Assembly: GCA_964548045.1 (NCBI GenBank)
Contig: CAZJQZ010000008.1
Location: 1-33,349, forward strand
DNA from: JBGLNL01 sp964548045
Lineage (GTDB): Bacteria > Chloroflexota > Dehalococcoidia > SZUA-161 > SpSt-899
Direction: 5' to 3'
DNA: 33,349 bases
Positions 16,001 to 23,089 of the stretch are shown piece after piece (positions within the stretch are counted from its first letter, which is position 1; every line of letters starts with the position of its first letter). A program made the position numbers and the translations under genes. The notes under the pieces are model-generated. The model saw nothing but the letters and a program-made list of their open reading frames with translations, did not search any database and was not told the DNA's origin.

Positions 16001-16291
16001 ATGCCAATCTATGAGTATCAGTGCACCGCGTGCAACCATAAATTCGAGGAAAGGCAGGGTTTTGATGCAGAGCCCATTTGCGCCTGTCCTGAGTGTCATA
16101 ATGAGGCCCGCCGGTTATTTCGGCCCGCCCCGATCATATTCAAGGGAAGCGGTTTCTATGTGACTGATTACAACTCGAAGCAGCCTTCCGCTAATAGTAA
16201 TGGTGATGGATCTGGCAATACTGAGTCTAAATCGGAAACCACAGCTTCAACGCAGACAGCGGAAGCATCAAAATCAGCAACTGAACAATGA
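16001..16291 (+). CDS. FmdB-family zinc ribbon protein, CIRCE-controlled
   Basis: A 96-residue protein with an FmdB-type zinc ribbon at the N-terminus: MPIYEYQC start, cysteine pairs C8/C11 and C29/C32, and the FRPAPIIFKGSGFYVTDY segment typical of the family. The last 40 residues are Ser/Thr/Glu-rich and probably disordered. The family is named after a formamidase-linked regulator, but the function is not established. GGGAGG lies about 10 bases before the ATG. It is the first gene after a perfect CIRCE operator, so it is probably induced by heat or protein stress through HrcA. It overlaps dtd by four bases (ATGA). Confidence 0.88.
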   Translation: MPIYEYQCTACNHKFEERQGFDAEPICACPECHNEARRLFRPAPIIFKGSGFYVTDYNSKQPSANSNGDGSGNTESKSETTASTQTAEASKSATEQ

Positions 16292-16749
16292 AGGCCCTCC
16301 TTCAACGAGTTTCTCAAGCCTCGGTCAGCGTCGACGGAAACACCGTCGGTCGGATTGGTCCGGGGCTTGTGGTATTTATTGGGGTAGGAACTGAAGATTC
16401 CGAAGACGACGCCCGATATCTGGCCGATAAAATTATCGGCTTGCGAATATTTTCCGACGAAGAAGGCAAGTTCAATCTCTCCATTCAGGATATCGGTGGC
16501 GAAGTTCTGGTGATCAGCCAGTTTACTCTGATGGCAAGCACCCGAAAAGGCCGCCGTCCCAGTTTCACCCAAGCCGCCTTGCCTGAAATAGCAGAACCCC
16601 TGATTGAGAAGTTCGCCGAATTCCTCGGAGCCAGCGGATTAAAAGTGGAGACCGGACAGTTTCAGGCTCACATGCTGGTTGAAATCCACAACGATGGTCC
16701 GGTGACCATTTCCATCGATAGCCAAGATAGATTCAAACCCCGGAAGTAA
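16288..16749 (+). CDS. dtd: D-aminoacyl-tRNA deacylase
   Basis: A 153-residue DTD enzyme, which removes D-amino acids (and glycine mischarged on tRNA-Ala) from tRNA. It shows the full-length family pattern: the MKALLQRVSQASVSVDG start, SQFTLMAS with the conserved Ser-Gln motif, and N-D-G-P-V-T near the C-terminus, a close variant of the family NxGPVT active-site loop. Length is typical (about 145-150). It starts within the stop of the FmdB-like gene (ATGA), so it shares the CIRCE promoter. Confidence 0.95.
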   Translation: MKALLQRVSQASVSVDGNTVGRIGPGLVVFIGVGTEDSEDDARYLADKIIGLRIFSDEEGKFNLSIQDIGGEVLVISQFTLMASTRKGRRPSFTQAALPEIAEPLIEKFAEFLGASGLKVETGQFQAHMLVEIHNDGPVTISIDSQDRFKPRK

Positions 16750-16777
16750 TCCTCACTCCAAAAACTAATCGAATCCC

Positions 16778-16806
16778 TTGCACCCCAACTGAAGATGTGA
16801 TATTAT
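16778..16806 (+). promoter_or_regulatory. Promoter of the fur-feoAB operon
   Basis: TATTAT (16801-16806) is a good -10 box. TTGCAC (16778-16783) lies 17 bases upstream but matches the -35 consensus at only 3 of 6 positions, so this may depend on an activator or on another -35. Confidence 0.45.
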
Positions 16807-16812
16807 TAGTAA

Positions 16813-16827
16813 TGCAACTCATTTGCA
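16813..16827. promoter_or_regulatory. Palindromic operator candidate for Fur-family autoregulation
   Basis: TGCAA (16813-16817), five bases, TTGCA (16823-16827) form a dyad just after the -10 box, where transcription would begin. Looser symmetry extends into the flanking TA-rich bases (TAA...ATA). An AT-rich 7-1-7 type dyad at this place fits a Fur-family site, but it does not match the classic Fur box. Confidence 0.4.
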
Positions 16828-16860
16828 ATAATAGTTACAATTCTTGTAAGGGGTGAGCTA

Positions 16861-17268
16861 ATGAGCACGCAACTAATCGGACATCGCATGACCTCCCAGC
16901 GAAAGCTGATTCTGGATATCATCCGCACCGCCAAAGGGCACCTCGACGCAGACGAGATTTACCGCCTCGCCAGGGAAAAAGACCATCACATCAGCCTTTC
17001 CACAGTTTACCGGAACTTGAATTTGCTTAAGGAATCCGAGCTTGTGGCAGAGCGGCATCTGGGAGAAGATCATCATTTTTATGAGTTGAATGTACACCCG
17101 CAGCATCACCATCTTGTGTGTATTGGATGCGGTGAGGTTTTTGAGTTTGAATGCGAGTTCACCGAAAAAATGAAAAGCGAGCTGGAAGAGGCCAGTCAGT
17201 TCCAGATAACCAGTATTGAGGTCGAATTGCGGGGATACTGTCCAGAATGTCAAAGGAAAAAGGGCTGA
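16861..17268 (+). CDS. fur: Fur family metal-dependent transcriptional regulator
   Basis: A 135-residue Fur-family repressor. The N-terminal winged helix contains MTSQRKLILDII and STVYRNLNLL (the recognition helix). The C-terminal dimerisation domain has the His-rich HPQHHHLVC segment and two structural zinc pairs, C87/C90 and C127/C130. GGGGTGAG precedes the ATG at close spacing. It overlaps feoA (TGATG) and is followed by feoB, so an iron-sensing Fur controlling ferrous iron uptake is the simplest reading. PerR or Zur cannot be excluded from sequence alone. A dyad at its transcription start suggests autoregulation. Confidence 0.9.
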   Translation: MSTQLIGHRMTSQRKLILDIIRTAKGHLDADEIYRLAREKDHHISLSTVYRNLNLLKESELVAERHLGEDHHFYELNVHPQHHHLVCIGCGEVFEFECEFTEKMKSELEEASQFQITSIEVELRGYCPECQRKKG

Positions 17269-17507
17269 TGACAGAAAAGAGACGGATCACTGCTGCACAG
17301 ATGAAAGCCGGGCAAAGCGGCTGGGTGGTGGAAGTTGGCAAAGGCCGTGGCATGCGAAGAGTTGAGGCAATGGGTCTACGCTCCGGCAAGAGAATCACCA
17401 AGGTCAGCGGAATGTTCGGACGCGGGCCGGTTACCATTCAAATCGAAGGAACTCAATTGGCCCTCGGATTTGGCATGGCGCAGAAAATCATAGTAGAGGT
17501 CACCTAA
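17268..17507 (+). CDS. feoA: FeoA family ferrous iron transport protein
   Basis: A 79-residue FeoA protein with an SH3-like fold: a hydrophobic start, the RRVEAMGLRSGKRI pattern, GRGPVTIQIEGTQLALGFGMAQKI and a valine-rich end. FeoA helps the FeoB ferrous iron transporter on the cytoplasmic side. The ATG at 17268 overlaps the fur stop by one base (TGATG) and is preceded by AAAAAGGG. An in-frame ATG at 17247 lies inside fur and would add seven residues, which is less likely. The stop is directly followed by the GTG of feoB with no gap. Confidence 0.9.
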   Translation: MTEKRRITAAQMKAGQSGWVVEVGKGRGMRRVEAMGLRSGKRITKVSGMFGRGPVTIQIEGTQLALGFGMAQKIIVEVT

Positions 17508-19223
17508 GTGAAAATACTCCTGGTGGGCAATCCAAACGTAGGCAAAAGTGCCTTCTTCTCCCGGCTCACCGGAGTTCGTGTTATTGCTTCCAACTATCCC
17601 GGAACCACGGTAGGGTTTACCAAAGGTTACCTCAAGCTCGGTGACGAAGCGGCCGAGATAATCGATGTGCCCGGCACTTACACCCTCGAACCAACGTGCA
17701 AGGCCGAAGAAGTTGCCTGCGAAATGCTCCCGGAAGGTGATCTGGTCATCAATGTTCTGGATGCCACTAACCTCGAACGCAACCTCTTCCTGACGCTCCA
17801 GCTAATGGAAAAAGGCATCCCGATGATCGTCGCGCTTAACATATGGGACGATACCAAACACCGTGGAATTCATATCGATGCTGAAAAGCTGGAAGAACTG
17901 CTGGAGGTACCTGTAATTCCCACGGTAGCGGTGAGCGGCGAAGGCATGAAGGAAGCCGTTGCCCATATTTCTCAGGCAAAAATCCCGTCTGTGCCTGCCC
18001 GCACTCACTCCGAAATATGGGCCGAAGTGGGCCGTATCGTGGAACAGGTCCAGACGGTCACCCACCGCCATCACACTTGGCGGGAACGACTGGGCGATGC
18101 ATCGATCCAGCCGCTTACCGGAATTCCCATCGCAGCAGCCATCCTGCTTGCTTCATTCACCATTATCCGTCTTATAGGCGAGGGCCTGATTGGATACGTA
18201 TCCGAGCCTCTTGTTGAAAAGTTGTGGCAACCTCTAATGATGGATTTGAGCGGTGCTATGGGTGGAAGTGGTTTCTGGCATGATGTTGTGGTAGGAGAAC
18301 TGATCGATGGAGAATTGGATATGGTCGAATCCTTCGGCATGTTGACAACCGGGCTGTTCATCCCGTTTGGCGCAGTTCTGCCTTATGTGATCGCATTTTA
18401 TCTGGTGCTGGGTTTTCTGGAAGACCTCGGGTATCTGCCTCGGATGGCAGTACTTATCGATAATCTCCTCCACCGCATGGGAATTCACGGCTATTCCATT
18501 ATCCCCACACTACTGGGAATGGGATGCAACGTTCCCGGGATTCTGGCCACACGCATTCTGGAAAGCAGGCGGGAGAGATTTATCGTAGCTACTTTGATCT
18601 CGATTGCCGTACCCTGCGCGGCGCTACAGGCAATGGTGATAGGTCTGGTAGGAGATGAGGGGATTCAATATGTATCCATAGTCTATGCCACTCTTATTGT
18701 GGTCTGGATTGTGCTGGGCTTGATTTTGAATCGAATCGTCAAGGGTTTCACCCCCGAACTTCTGATAGAAATACCTCCCTACCATCTGCCTCCTGTCAGA
18801 ATCATGGCCTCGAAGTTGTGGATGCGGACAATCGGGTTTCTGCGTGAAGCAATCCCGGTGCTTTTAGCCGGAATCTTCGTGATCACTGTGCTATATGCGT
18901 TGAATGTGTTTGAGCACATTGCCGATTTCGCCGCACCGGTGGTCAGCGGACTTTTTGGCCTGCCGGAAGCCGCAACTGATGCTCTGATAATCGGGTTCCT
19001 GCGCAAGGATATGGCCATTGGCATGCTCGGAGGGCTGGACTTGACCGCCCATCAACTGGTAGTAGGCAGCGTAGTACTGGCCATGTTTTTCCCCTGCATT
19101 GCCAGCTTTGTGGTCTTGGGAAGAGAACTGGGATTGAAGGGACTCCTTGGCTCGATTATCGTCATGCTTGTTGCCACAGTGGTTGTGGGTAGCCTGCTGA
19201 ATCTGATTATGCAGGCTGCATAG
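17508..19223 (+). CDS. feoB: Ferrous iron transport protein B
   Basis: A 571-residue FeoB, the membrane GTPase that imports Fe2+. The N-terminal G domain starts almost at residue 1: G1 GNPNVGKS (7-14), G2 around YPGTTVG, G3 DVPGTY and G4 NIWD. The membrane part holds several hydrophobic helices with the family segments LEDLGYLPRMAVLIDNLLHR, GMGCNVPGILATR and FLRKDMAIGML. It is shorter than E. coli FeoB (773) but contains a G domain and a complete-looking core; the missing length is mainly linker and tail. The GTG start abuts the feoA stop, so translation is coupled. No FeoC is found downstream; tRNA-Glu follows. Confidence 0.94.
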   Translation: MKILLVGNPNVGKSAFFSRLTGVRVIASNYPGTTVGFTKGYLKLGDEAAEIIDVPGTYTLEPTCKAEEVACEMLPEGDLVINVLDATNLERNLFLTLQLMEKGIPMIVALNIWDDTKHRGIHIDAEKLEELLEVPVIPTVAVSGEGMKEAVAHISQAKIPSVPARTHSEIWAEVGRIVEQVQTVTHRHHTWRERLGDASIQPLTGIPIAAAILLASFTIIRLIGEGLIGYVSEPLVEKLWQPLMMDLSGAMGGSGFWHDVVVGELIDGELDMVESFGMLTTGLFIPFGAVLPYVIAFYLVLGFLEDLGYLPRMAVLIDNLLHRMGIHGYSIIPTLLGMGCNVPGILATRILESRRERFIVATLISIAVPCAALQAMVIGLVGDEGIQYVSIVYATLIVVWIVLGLILNRIVKGFTPELLIEIPPYHLPPVRIMASKLWMRTIGFLREAIPVLLAGIFVITVLYALNVFEHIADFAAPVVSGLFGLPEAATDALIIGFLRKDMAIGMLGGLDLTAHQLVVGSVVLAMFFPCIASFVVLGRELGLKGLLGSIIVMLVATVVVGSLLNLIMQAA

Positions 19224-19252
19224 TTGTCTCTTCTCGTGCAGTCTGGTATAAT
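19224..19252 (+). promoter_or_regulatory. Promoter of the tRNA-Glu gene
   Basis: TTGTCT (19224-19229) and a perfect TATAAT (19247-19252) are separated by 17 bases, with TGG just before the -10 box. The -35 begins at the base after the feoB stop codon. Transcription would start near 19259, about 16 bases before the mature tRNA. Confidence 0.65.
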
Positions 19253-19274
19253 TTCCTCATTGCAATTTCTACGT

Positions 19275-19350
19275 GGCCCCATGGTCTAGGGGACTAGGAC
19301 GACGCCCTTTCAAGGCGTAGACAGGGATTCGAATTCCCTTGGGGCCACCA
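19275..19350 (+). tRNA. tRNA-Glu (anticodon TTC)
   Basis: A 76-base cloverleaf with the acceptor stem GGCCCCA/TGGGGCC, discriminator A and an encoded CCA. The anticodon stem is ACGCC/GGCGT with loop CTTTCAA, giving anticodon TTC. The T-arm is AGGGA-TTCGAAT-TCCCT. It has its own promoter after feoB. No clear intrinsic terminator was seen downstream. Confidence 0.97.
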
Positions 19351-19463
19351 GTTGTGAGCATACCCCCTGATTTTTGAAGCTGTTTAGCTACGTATTTCCT
19401 TGTCCTAATTTTGGTTCTAAATTCAATTGAACGGGTTGTTTTAACTGTTGCAAAAGTCAAATC

Positions 19464-19487
19464 GCAATATTGAGCACGACATATTGC
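19464..19487. promoter_or_regulatory. Inverted-repeat operator candidate overlapping a -35 box
   Basis: GCAATAT (19464-19470), ten bases, ATATTGC (19481-19487) form perfect 7-bp arms. The right arm overlaps the -35 of the next promoter, a position suited to repression. The regulator is unknown. Confidence 0.4.
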
Positions 19488-19512
19488 AAAATGCAAAAAA
19501 TCAGCTTATAAT
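19484..19512 (+). promoter_or_regulatory. Sigma-70 promoter of the 110-residue unknown protein gene
   Basis: TTGCAA (19484-19489) and a perfect TATAAT (19507-19512) are separated by 17 bases. Transcription would start near 19519, leaving a leader of about 46 bases before the GTG at 19565. Confidence 0.7.
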
Positions 19513-19564
19513 GCGGTGGCAATGGAATCAGGCTAAATAAGAGACCTCAGTTGGGAGAATAATT

Positions 19565-19897
19565 GTGTATTTGTATGAGAAACTGGAAGAACTTATCGGA
19601 ACAGAGGTAGAACTGTTTGAAAATCGCAATACTGGCAGACTGGAAATCCGCCCGTCAGAAGGCGAAGGCAAAAAAAGCGTGTCGGGCCGTTATATAAGTG
19701 ATGTGGGAGAAGATTACATTCTGGTCGAAGTTAGAGGGGTGGGCAGGCCGCATTTTGATGCCTATCCACTTGCGCAAATTGCACTGCGCGACTGGGATGA
19801 TCGATTCGTTGGCAAGGGAAGCAGGAATCGTCCTGCAAAGGAAGGGCCCGGACGCGCATCATCCCCAAACCGCCCTGACAATGATGAGTGGTTGTAA
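19565..19897 (+). CDS. Unknown 110-residue protein, possible Sm-like barrel
   Basis: Not recognised. The first 80 residues show a beta-rich pattern: LIGTEVELF, a turn, SVSGRYISDVGEDYILVEV, then AYPLAQIAL. This order (strand, Gly turn, G.y..dvgeDYi.ve, PL..I) is reminiscent of small Sm-like or DUF2642-type barrels, but that is only a pattern impression. The last 30 residues are basic and Pro/Gly-rich and probably disordered, ending NDEWL. The GTG has GGGAG about 8 bases upstream and a strong promoter. It has no clear operon partner; the next gene starts 240 bases later. Confidence 0.7.
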   Translation: MYLYEKLEELIGTEVELFENRNTGRLEIRPSEGEGKKSVSGRYISDVGEDYILVEVRGVGRPHFDAYPLAQIALRDWDDRFVGKGSRNRPAKEGPGRASSPNRPDNDEWL

Positions 19898-20024
19898 TAA
19901 CCAGTAACAGACCAGTAGCAAAGCTGAGCCAATCAGATAAATATGACTGATGGATGATTTTTACTGGCTAGAAAATACTCATCGACATTCAACTAACCGC
20001 ACGAGACACTTATCCCCACAGTAA

Positions 20025-20044
20025 TTTGGGGGTTAACCCTCAAA
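20025..20044. other. 20-bp inverted repeat, possible weak terminator or operator
   Basis: TTTGGGGGTT (20025-20034) pairs with AACCCTCAAA (20035-20044) across the full length with one G-T pair. It lies 128 bases after the 110-residue gene. There is no T-run after it, so termination is only one possibility. Confidence 0.35.
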
Positions 20045-20137
20045 GAAGTCCTCGAAAGTTGAGTGTTAGCACCCTTTCGCAAAGACCCCGGTGCTTATAT
20101 GCTAGTACTACGCAGGGAAGAGCCCAGGGGGGTGCAA

Positions 20138-20335
20138 ATGCGACCAAATATATGGGAATGCGAAAACAACCACATCCATCTGGTGCACAACGGCGTTGAA
20201 ATTCAATTCGAGAACATTTACGAGTTTCTCGATGCTATGGCTGTCTGGCAGGAATACATCATTTTCCACATGATGAAGTTCGATCTGATGCCGGAGGAAA
20301 TCTGGACAGCCTTTGCTGAGGCAAACAGAAACTGA
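20138..20335 (+). CDS. Unknown 65-residue protein
   Basis: A short soluble protein (MRPNIWECENNHIHLVHNG...), not recognised. The sequence looks coding: a beta-type start (HIHLVHNGVEIQF) then an amphipathic helix (NIYEFLDAMAVWQEYIIFHM) and a short C-terminal helix. The ATG at 20138 is chosen because AGGGGGGTG lies about 6 bases upstream; the frame stays open to a GTG at 20063, which has no good ribosome site. It converges on fpg, with 19 bases between the two stops. An inverted repeat AGCACC/GGTGCT (20068-20073, 20091-20096) lies upstream. No function is suggested. Confidence 0.6.
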   Translation: MRPNIWECENNHIHLVHNGVEIQFENIYEFLDAMAVWQEYIIFHMMKFDLMPEEIWTAFAEANRN

Positions 20336-20354
20336 GAGCTTCGCCCGGATTACT

Positions 20355-21167
20355 TCACTTCTGCTGGCAACTGGGACAAAAACTGGTAATCCGGCGGTTG
20401 GCCTGAACCTGTGATATCCGCCCCCCACACGCAGGACACGTCTGCCCTTCCCTCCGATGGACCTTCAGAAAATCACGAACCTCCACGGAAATGTCACCCT
20501 GCATTCTGTCTGTCGTGATCTCGGTAGCTTCAACGAGCACTGACCTCATGGCATGATACAAACGCTCCATTTCATCGTCTGAAAGGCTTTTCATCGGCCA
20601 GAAAGGGTAGATGCCGGCTTCAAAAAGAATTTCATCAGCATAGGCATTACCAATACCTGTAAGAAAACTGCCGGTCAAAAGGATGTTCTTGATTTGCCCG
20701 GAATGCCGATTGATCCGCTGCCGGAACACTTCCAGCGTCACTTTCTCATCGAGCGCGTCCGGGCCCATTTCCTTCCACTGGGGAATGCTGGCCAGTTTCC
20801 CTTTTTCCACCAGATATACTTTGCCCATTAGCTTGCTGTCGAAATATCGGAGTTGCTTTCCTCCCTCTAGATGGAAGATGAAACAGGTTCTGGCTTTGCG
20901 ATTTTCACGAGCGTCACATAATTGAAGTCTACCCACCAGCATGAGATGCAAAGCCATGACATGTTCGCTCTTTAGCTTGAACAGCAGATATTTCCCCCGT
21001 CTCTCGATTTCGGAAATTGCGTTTCCTCTCATCATGGATATGAACTCATCAGGCGTCGGCTGGCGGATAATCAATGGTTGCAGCACCTCTACTCGCTCAA
21101 TCTTAACCCCGGCGATTTGAGTGTTAAGGATCGACTTGACAGCTTCGAGATCAGGTAATTCAGGCAT
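20355..21167 (-). CDS. mutM: Formamidopyrimidine-DNA glycosylase family protein
   Basis: A 270-residue Fpg/Nei-type glycosylase that excises oxidised bases and nicks the DNA. It begins MPELPDLEAVK, giving the catalytic Pro and Glu, and ends with a zinc finger, C244-x2-C247 and C264-x2-C267. The central GIGNAYADEILFEAGI (helix-two-turn-helix) and CPACGG regions are typical, and the length matches. The N-terminus has D where most Fpg proteins read PELPEVE. It is divergent from the pseudouridine synthase gene. The ribosome site is weak; an extended -10 (TGATATACT on the minus strand, near 21200) may drive it. Confidence 0.93.
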   Translation of the reverse strand: MPELPDLEAVKSILNTQIAGVKIERVEVLQPLIIRQPTPDEFISMMRGNAISEIERRGKYLLFKLKSEHVMALHLMLVGRLQLCDARENRKARTCFIFHLEGGKQLRYFDSKLMGKVYLVEKGKLASIPQWKEMGPDALDEKVTLEVFRQRINRHSGQIKNILLTGSFLTGIGNAYADEILFEAGIYPFWPMKSLSDDEMERLYHAMRSVLVEATEITTDRMQGDISVEVRDFLKVHRREGQTCPACGGRISQVQANRRITSFCPSCQQK

Positions 21168-21218
21168 TTTGAGGACTTCCGGTTCAGCTTTCAGTCATCA
21201 GTATATCACATGTCAATG

Positions 21219-21247
21219 CTGATAGCTGCCGCACAACGTGATAGAAT
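21219..21247 (+). promoter_or_regulatory. Candidate promoter of the pseudouridine synthase gene, possibly leaderless
   Basis: CTGATA (21219-21224) and TAGAAT (21242-21247) are separated by 17 bases. The -10 ends 7 bases before the ATG at 21255, so transcription would begin at the start codon. The hexamers match the consensus at 4/6 and 5/6. Confidence 0.4.
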
Positions 21248-21254
21248 TAAGGCA

Positions 21255-22151
21255 ATGCAGGAAACAATAGAATTGATAGTTGAAGAGACAGGCGGTCGCC
21301 TGGATAGATATATCGCCGAGCATACCGATCTTTCACGCGCCCACATTCAACAACTTATCCGGGAGGGAAACGTCCTCATCGGAGGAATGACCGCACGGCC
21401 CAGCCGGAGAATTACCCGCAACGAACGAATCACGCTCACGATTCCACCGTCGAAACCAGTCGAGATCGAACCGGAAAACATCCCTCTCAATATCGTCTAT
21501 GAAGATAGCAATCTACTGGTGATCGATAAGCCAGCCGGGATGACCGTGCATCCCGCTGCCGGGAACTGGTCGGGAACGCTGGTTAATGCCATTCTTGCCC
21601 ATTGCCCCGATTTGAGTGGAATCAAGGGTTCACTCAGACCCGGCATTGTACACCGTCTGGATAAGGATACATCCGGACTAATGGTAGCTGTCAAGAATGA
21701 TGCTGCCCAGTTGAGCCTATCTGCCCAGATTAAAAATCGGGAGATCAAAAAGGTTTATCTGGCGCTCGTTTCAGGGCTTCTTTCGCCAACTGAAGGCGCT
21801 ATTGAAGGGCCGATTGGACGCCATCCCAAAGATCGTAAAAAAATGGCCATAGTGTCAACAGGCAGGGAAGCCCAAACATTTTACCGGGTGAGGGAATATG
21901 TGGGCGATTGCACTTTGCTTGAGGTCAGCCCGAAAACGGGGAGAACGCATCAGATAAGGGTACATCTTTCGTCCATAGGATTCCCGGTAGTGGGGGATGC
22001 GGTCTACGGAGGAAAATCGAAGCTGCTCAAGAGACAGTTTCTGCATGCCTGTAGGCTGGGGTTCCGCTTACCCGACAGCGGCAAATACGTCGAGTTTGAA
22101 TCGGAACTGCCGGACGAGTTGAAACTGTCTCTTGAGCATATCTCTCTCTGA
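21255..22151 (+). CDS. rluD: RluD-family large-subunit rRNA pseudouridine synthase
   Basis: A 298-residue pseudouridine synthase with an N-terminal S4 RNA-binding domain (about 10-60) and the RluA-type catalytic domain. The catalytic D136 lies in the HRLDKDTSG motif, and LLEVSPKTGRTHQIRVHL near the C-terminus is another family signature. It should modify uridines of 23S rRNA. The ATG at 21255 is preferred over an in-frame ATG at 21210, because the S4 domain begins shortly after it and a -10 box lies just upstream. Which of RluA, RluC or RluD it matches best is uncertain; the RluD name reflects the S4 domain and length. Confidence 0.9.
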   Translation: MQETIELIVEETGGRLDRYIAEHTDLSRAHIQQLIREGNVLIGGMTARPSRRITRNERITLTIPPSKPVEIEPENIPLNIVYEDSNLLVIDKPAGMTVHPAAGNWSGTLVNAILAHCPDLSGIKGSLRPGIVHRLDKDTSGLMVAVKNDAAQLSLSAQIKNREIKKVYLALVSGLLSPTEGAIEGPIGRHPKDRKKMAIVSTGREAQTFYRVREYVGDCTLLEVSPKTGRTHQIRVHLSSIGFPVVGDAVYGGKSKLLKRQFLHACRLGFRLPDSGKYVEFESELPDELKLSLEHISL

Positions 22152-22162
22152 ATACATTCAGG

Positions 22163-22192
22163 TTGCCCCGAATCACCCCCCTGTGCTATATT
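22163..22192 (+). promoter_or_regulatory. Promoter of the crotonase/dehydrogenase/thiolase operon
   Basis: TTGCCC (22163-22168) and TATATT (22187-22192) are separated by 18 bases. An inverted repeat, ACCCC/GGGGT with a TT centre (22193-22204), sits at the expected transcription start and could be an operator. Confidence 0.5.
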
Positions 22193-22266
22193 ACCCCTTG
22201 GGGTGGGAAGTGAGCGGGAAGGTGATTTACTTTACATAAAATACCTCACAACTCAAGGAGTGCAAC

Positions 22267-23037
22267 ATGTCTGATGAATTAGTCCTCTATGAGAAATCCT
22301 ACCGGATAGTCACCATCACCTTCAATGATCCCAAAGGCTTCCACTCGATGAGCCCGGAGCTGTTTCAGGAATTCAGCGAAGCGCTGATTCAGTTTCGTGA
22401 TGATCCTGATGCGCTGGTAGCCATAGTAACCGGGGCAGGGAAGCGTGCCTTCTGTGCCGGAGCAGATGTGAAATCCATGATTCCAGCTCTCAGGGATCAC
22501 AGCTATGTTCTGCCGCCACTGATTACCCGCGGACTCAAAATCATGAAGCCGATCATTGCTGCGGTCAACGGACTGGCGCTCGGTGGAGGTATGGAGATCG
22601 CTATGGCCTGCGATATGCGAATTGCAGCCGATAGCGCCAAATTCGGCCAGCCCGAAGTCAACCTGGGGATCATGGCGGGATGGGGTGGTACGCAGCGTTT
22701 ACCGCGATTGGTTGGCCCCGGTAAAGCGGCAGAGATGCTGCTGACGGCGGAGAACATCGATGCAGAGGAAGCTTATAGGATAGGACTGGTAAACAAAGTG
22801 GTTCCGCTTGATGAGCTTATGTCCACAGCCAGAGAATGGGCAGAGAAGATTTGCCAGAAGGGGCCGCTGGGCGTTCAGGCCACCAAAGAGGCGATCATTC
22901 GGGGTTTGAACATGAATCTGGAAGATGGGCTCTACCTGGAAAAAGCCCTGTTCGATAACACCCTCACCACCGAGGATTCGTTCGAAGGGATAGCCGCTTT
23001 CACGGAGAAACGGGCAGCACAATACAAGCAGAAATAA
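22267..23037 (+). CDS. Enoyl-CoA hydratase (crotonase family)
   Basis: A 256-residue crotonase that adds water to enoyl-CoA. The two catalytic glutamates are present at the rat-enzyme spacing: E110 in GGGMEIAMACD and E130 in FGQPEVNLG. The oxyanion-hole segments are GAGKRAFCAGAD and NGLALGGGME. Length is typical (about 255-265). AAGGAG precedes the ATG. It is the first gene of an operon with a 3-hydroxyacyl-CoA dehydrogenase and a thiolase, so it belongs to beta-oxidation or a butyryl-CoA pathway. The substrate chain length cannot be read from sequence. Confidence 0.93.
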   Translation: MSDELVLYEKSYRIVTITFNDPKGFHSMSPELFQEFSEALIQFRDDPDALVAIVTGAGKRAFCAGADVKSMIPALRDHSYVLPPLITRGLKIMKPIIAAVNGLALGGGMEIAMACDMRIAADSAKFGQPEVNLGIMAGWGGTQRLPRLVGPGKAAEMLLTAENIDAEEAYRIGLVNKVVPLDELMSTAREWAEKICQKGPLGVQATKEAIIRGLNMNLEDGLYLEKALFDNTLTTEDSFEGIAAFTEKRAAQYKQK

Positions 23038-23039
23038 CC

Positions 23040-23068
23040 GTACGAGCAGGTTTGAAACCTGTCCTTAC
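23040..23068. repeat. Palindromic repeat copy 3, degenerate, inside an operon
   Basis: A 29-bp imperfect palindrome, beginning three bases after the crotonase stop codon. The inner CAGGTTT-G-AAACCTG is perfect and the outer arms have diverged (GTACGAG versus TCCTTAC). It is a decayed member of the family at 3396, 13527 and 25251, here between two genes of an operon, where it would form an mRNA hairpin. Confidence 0.65.
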
Positions 23069-23089
23069 AAAGGCATAACAGGAGGAATA

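Noticed and set aside
19269..19496. A minus-strand frame of 75 codons
   Set aside because: It reads through the complement of tRNA-Glu, a known source of false small proteins.
19275..19560. Possible integration site or mobile element at the tRNA-Glu 3' end
   Set aside because: No integrase, no repeated tRNA 3' fragment in the window and no foreign genes nearby.
20068..20096. A second CIRCE element (TTAGCACC...GGTGCTTA)
   Set aside because: The half sites do not match the consensus and the spacing is far from 9 bases; it is only an inverted repeat AGCACC/GGTGCT.
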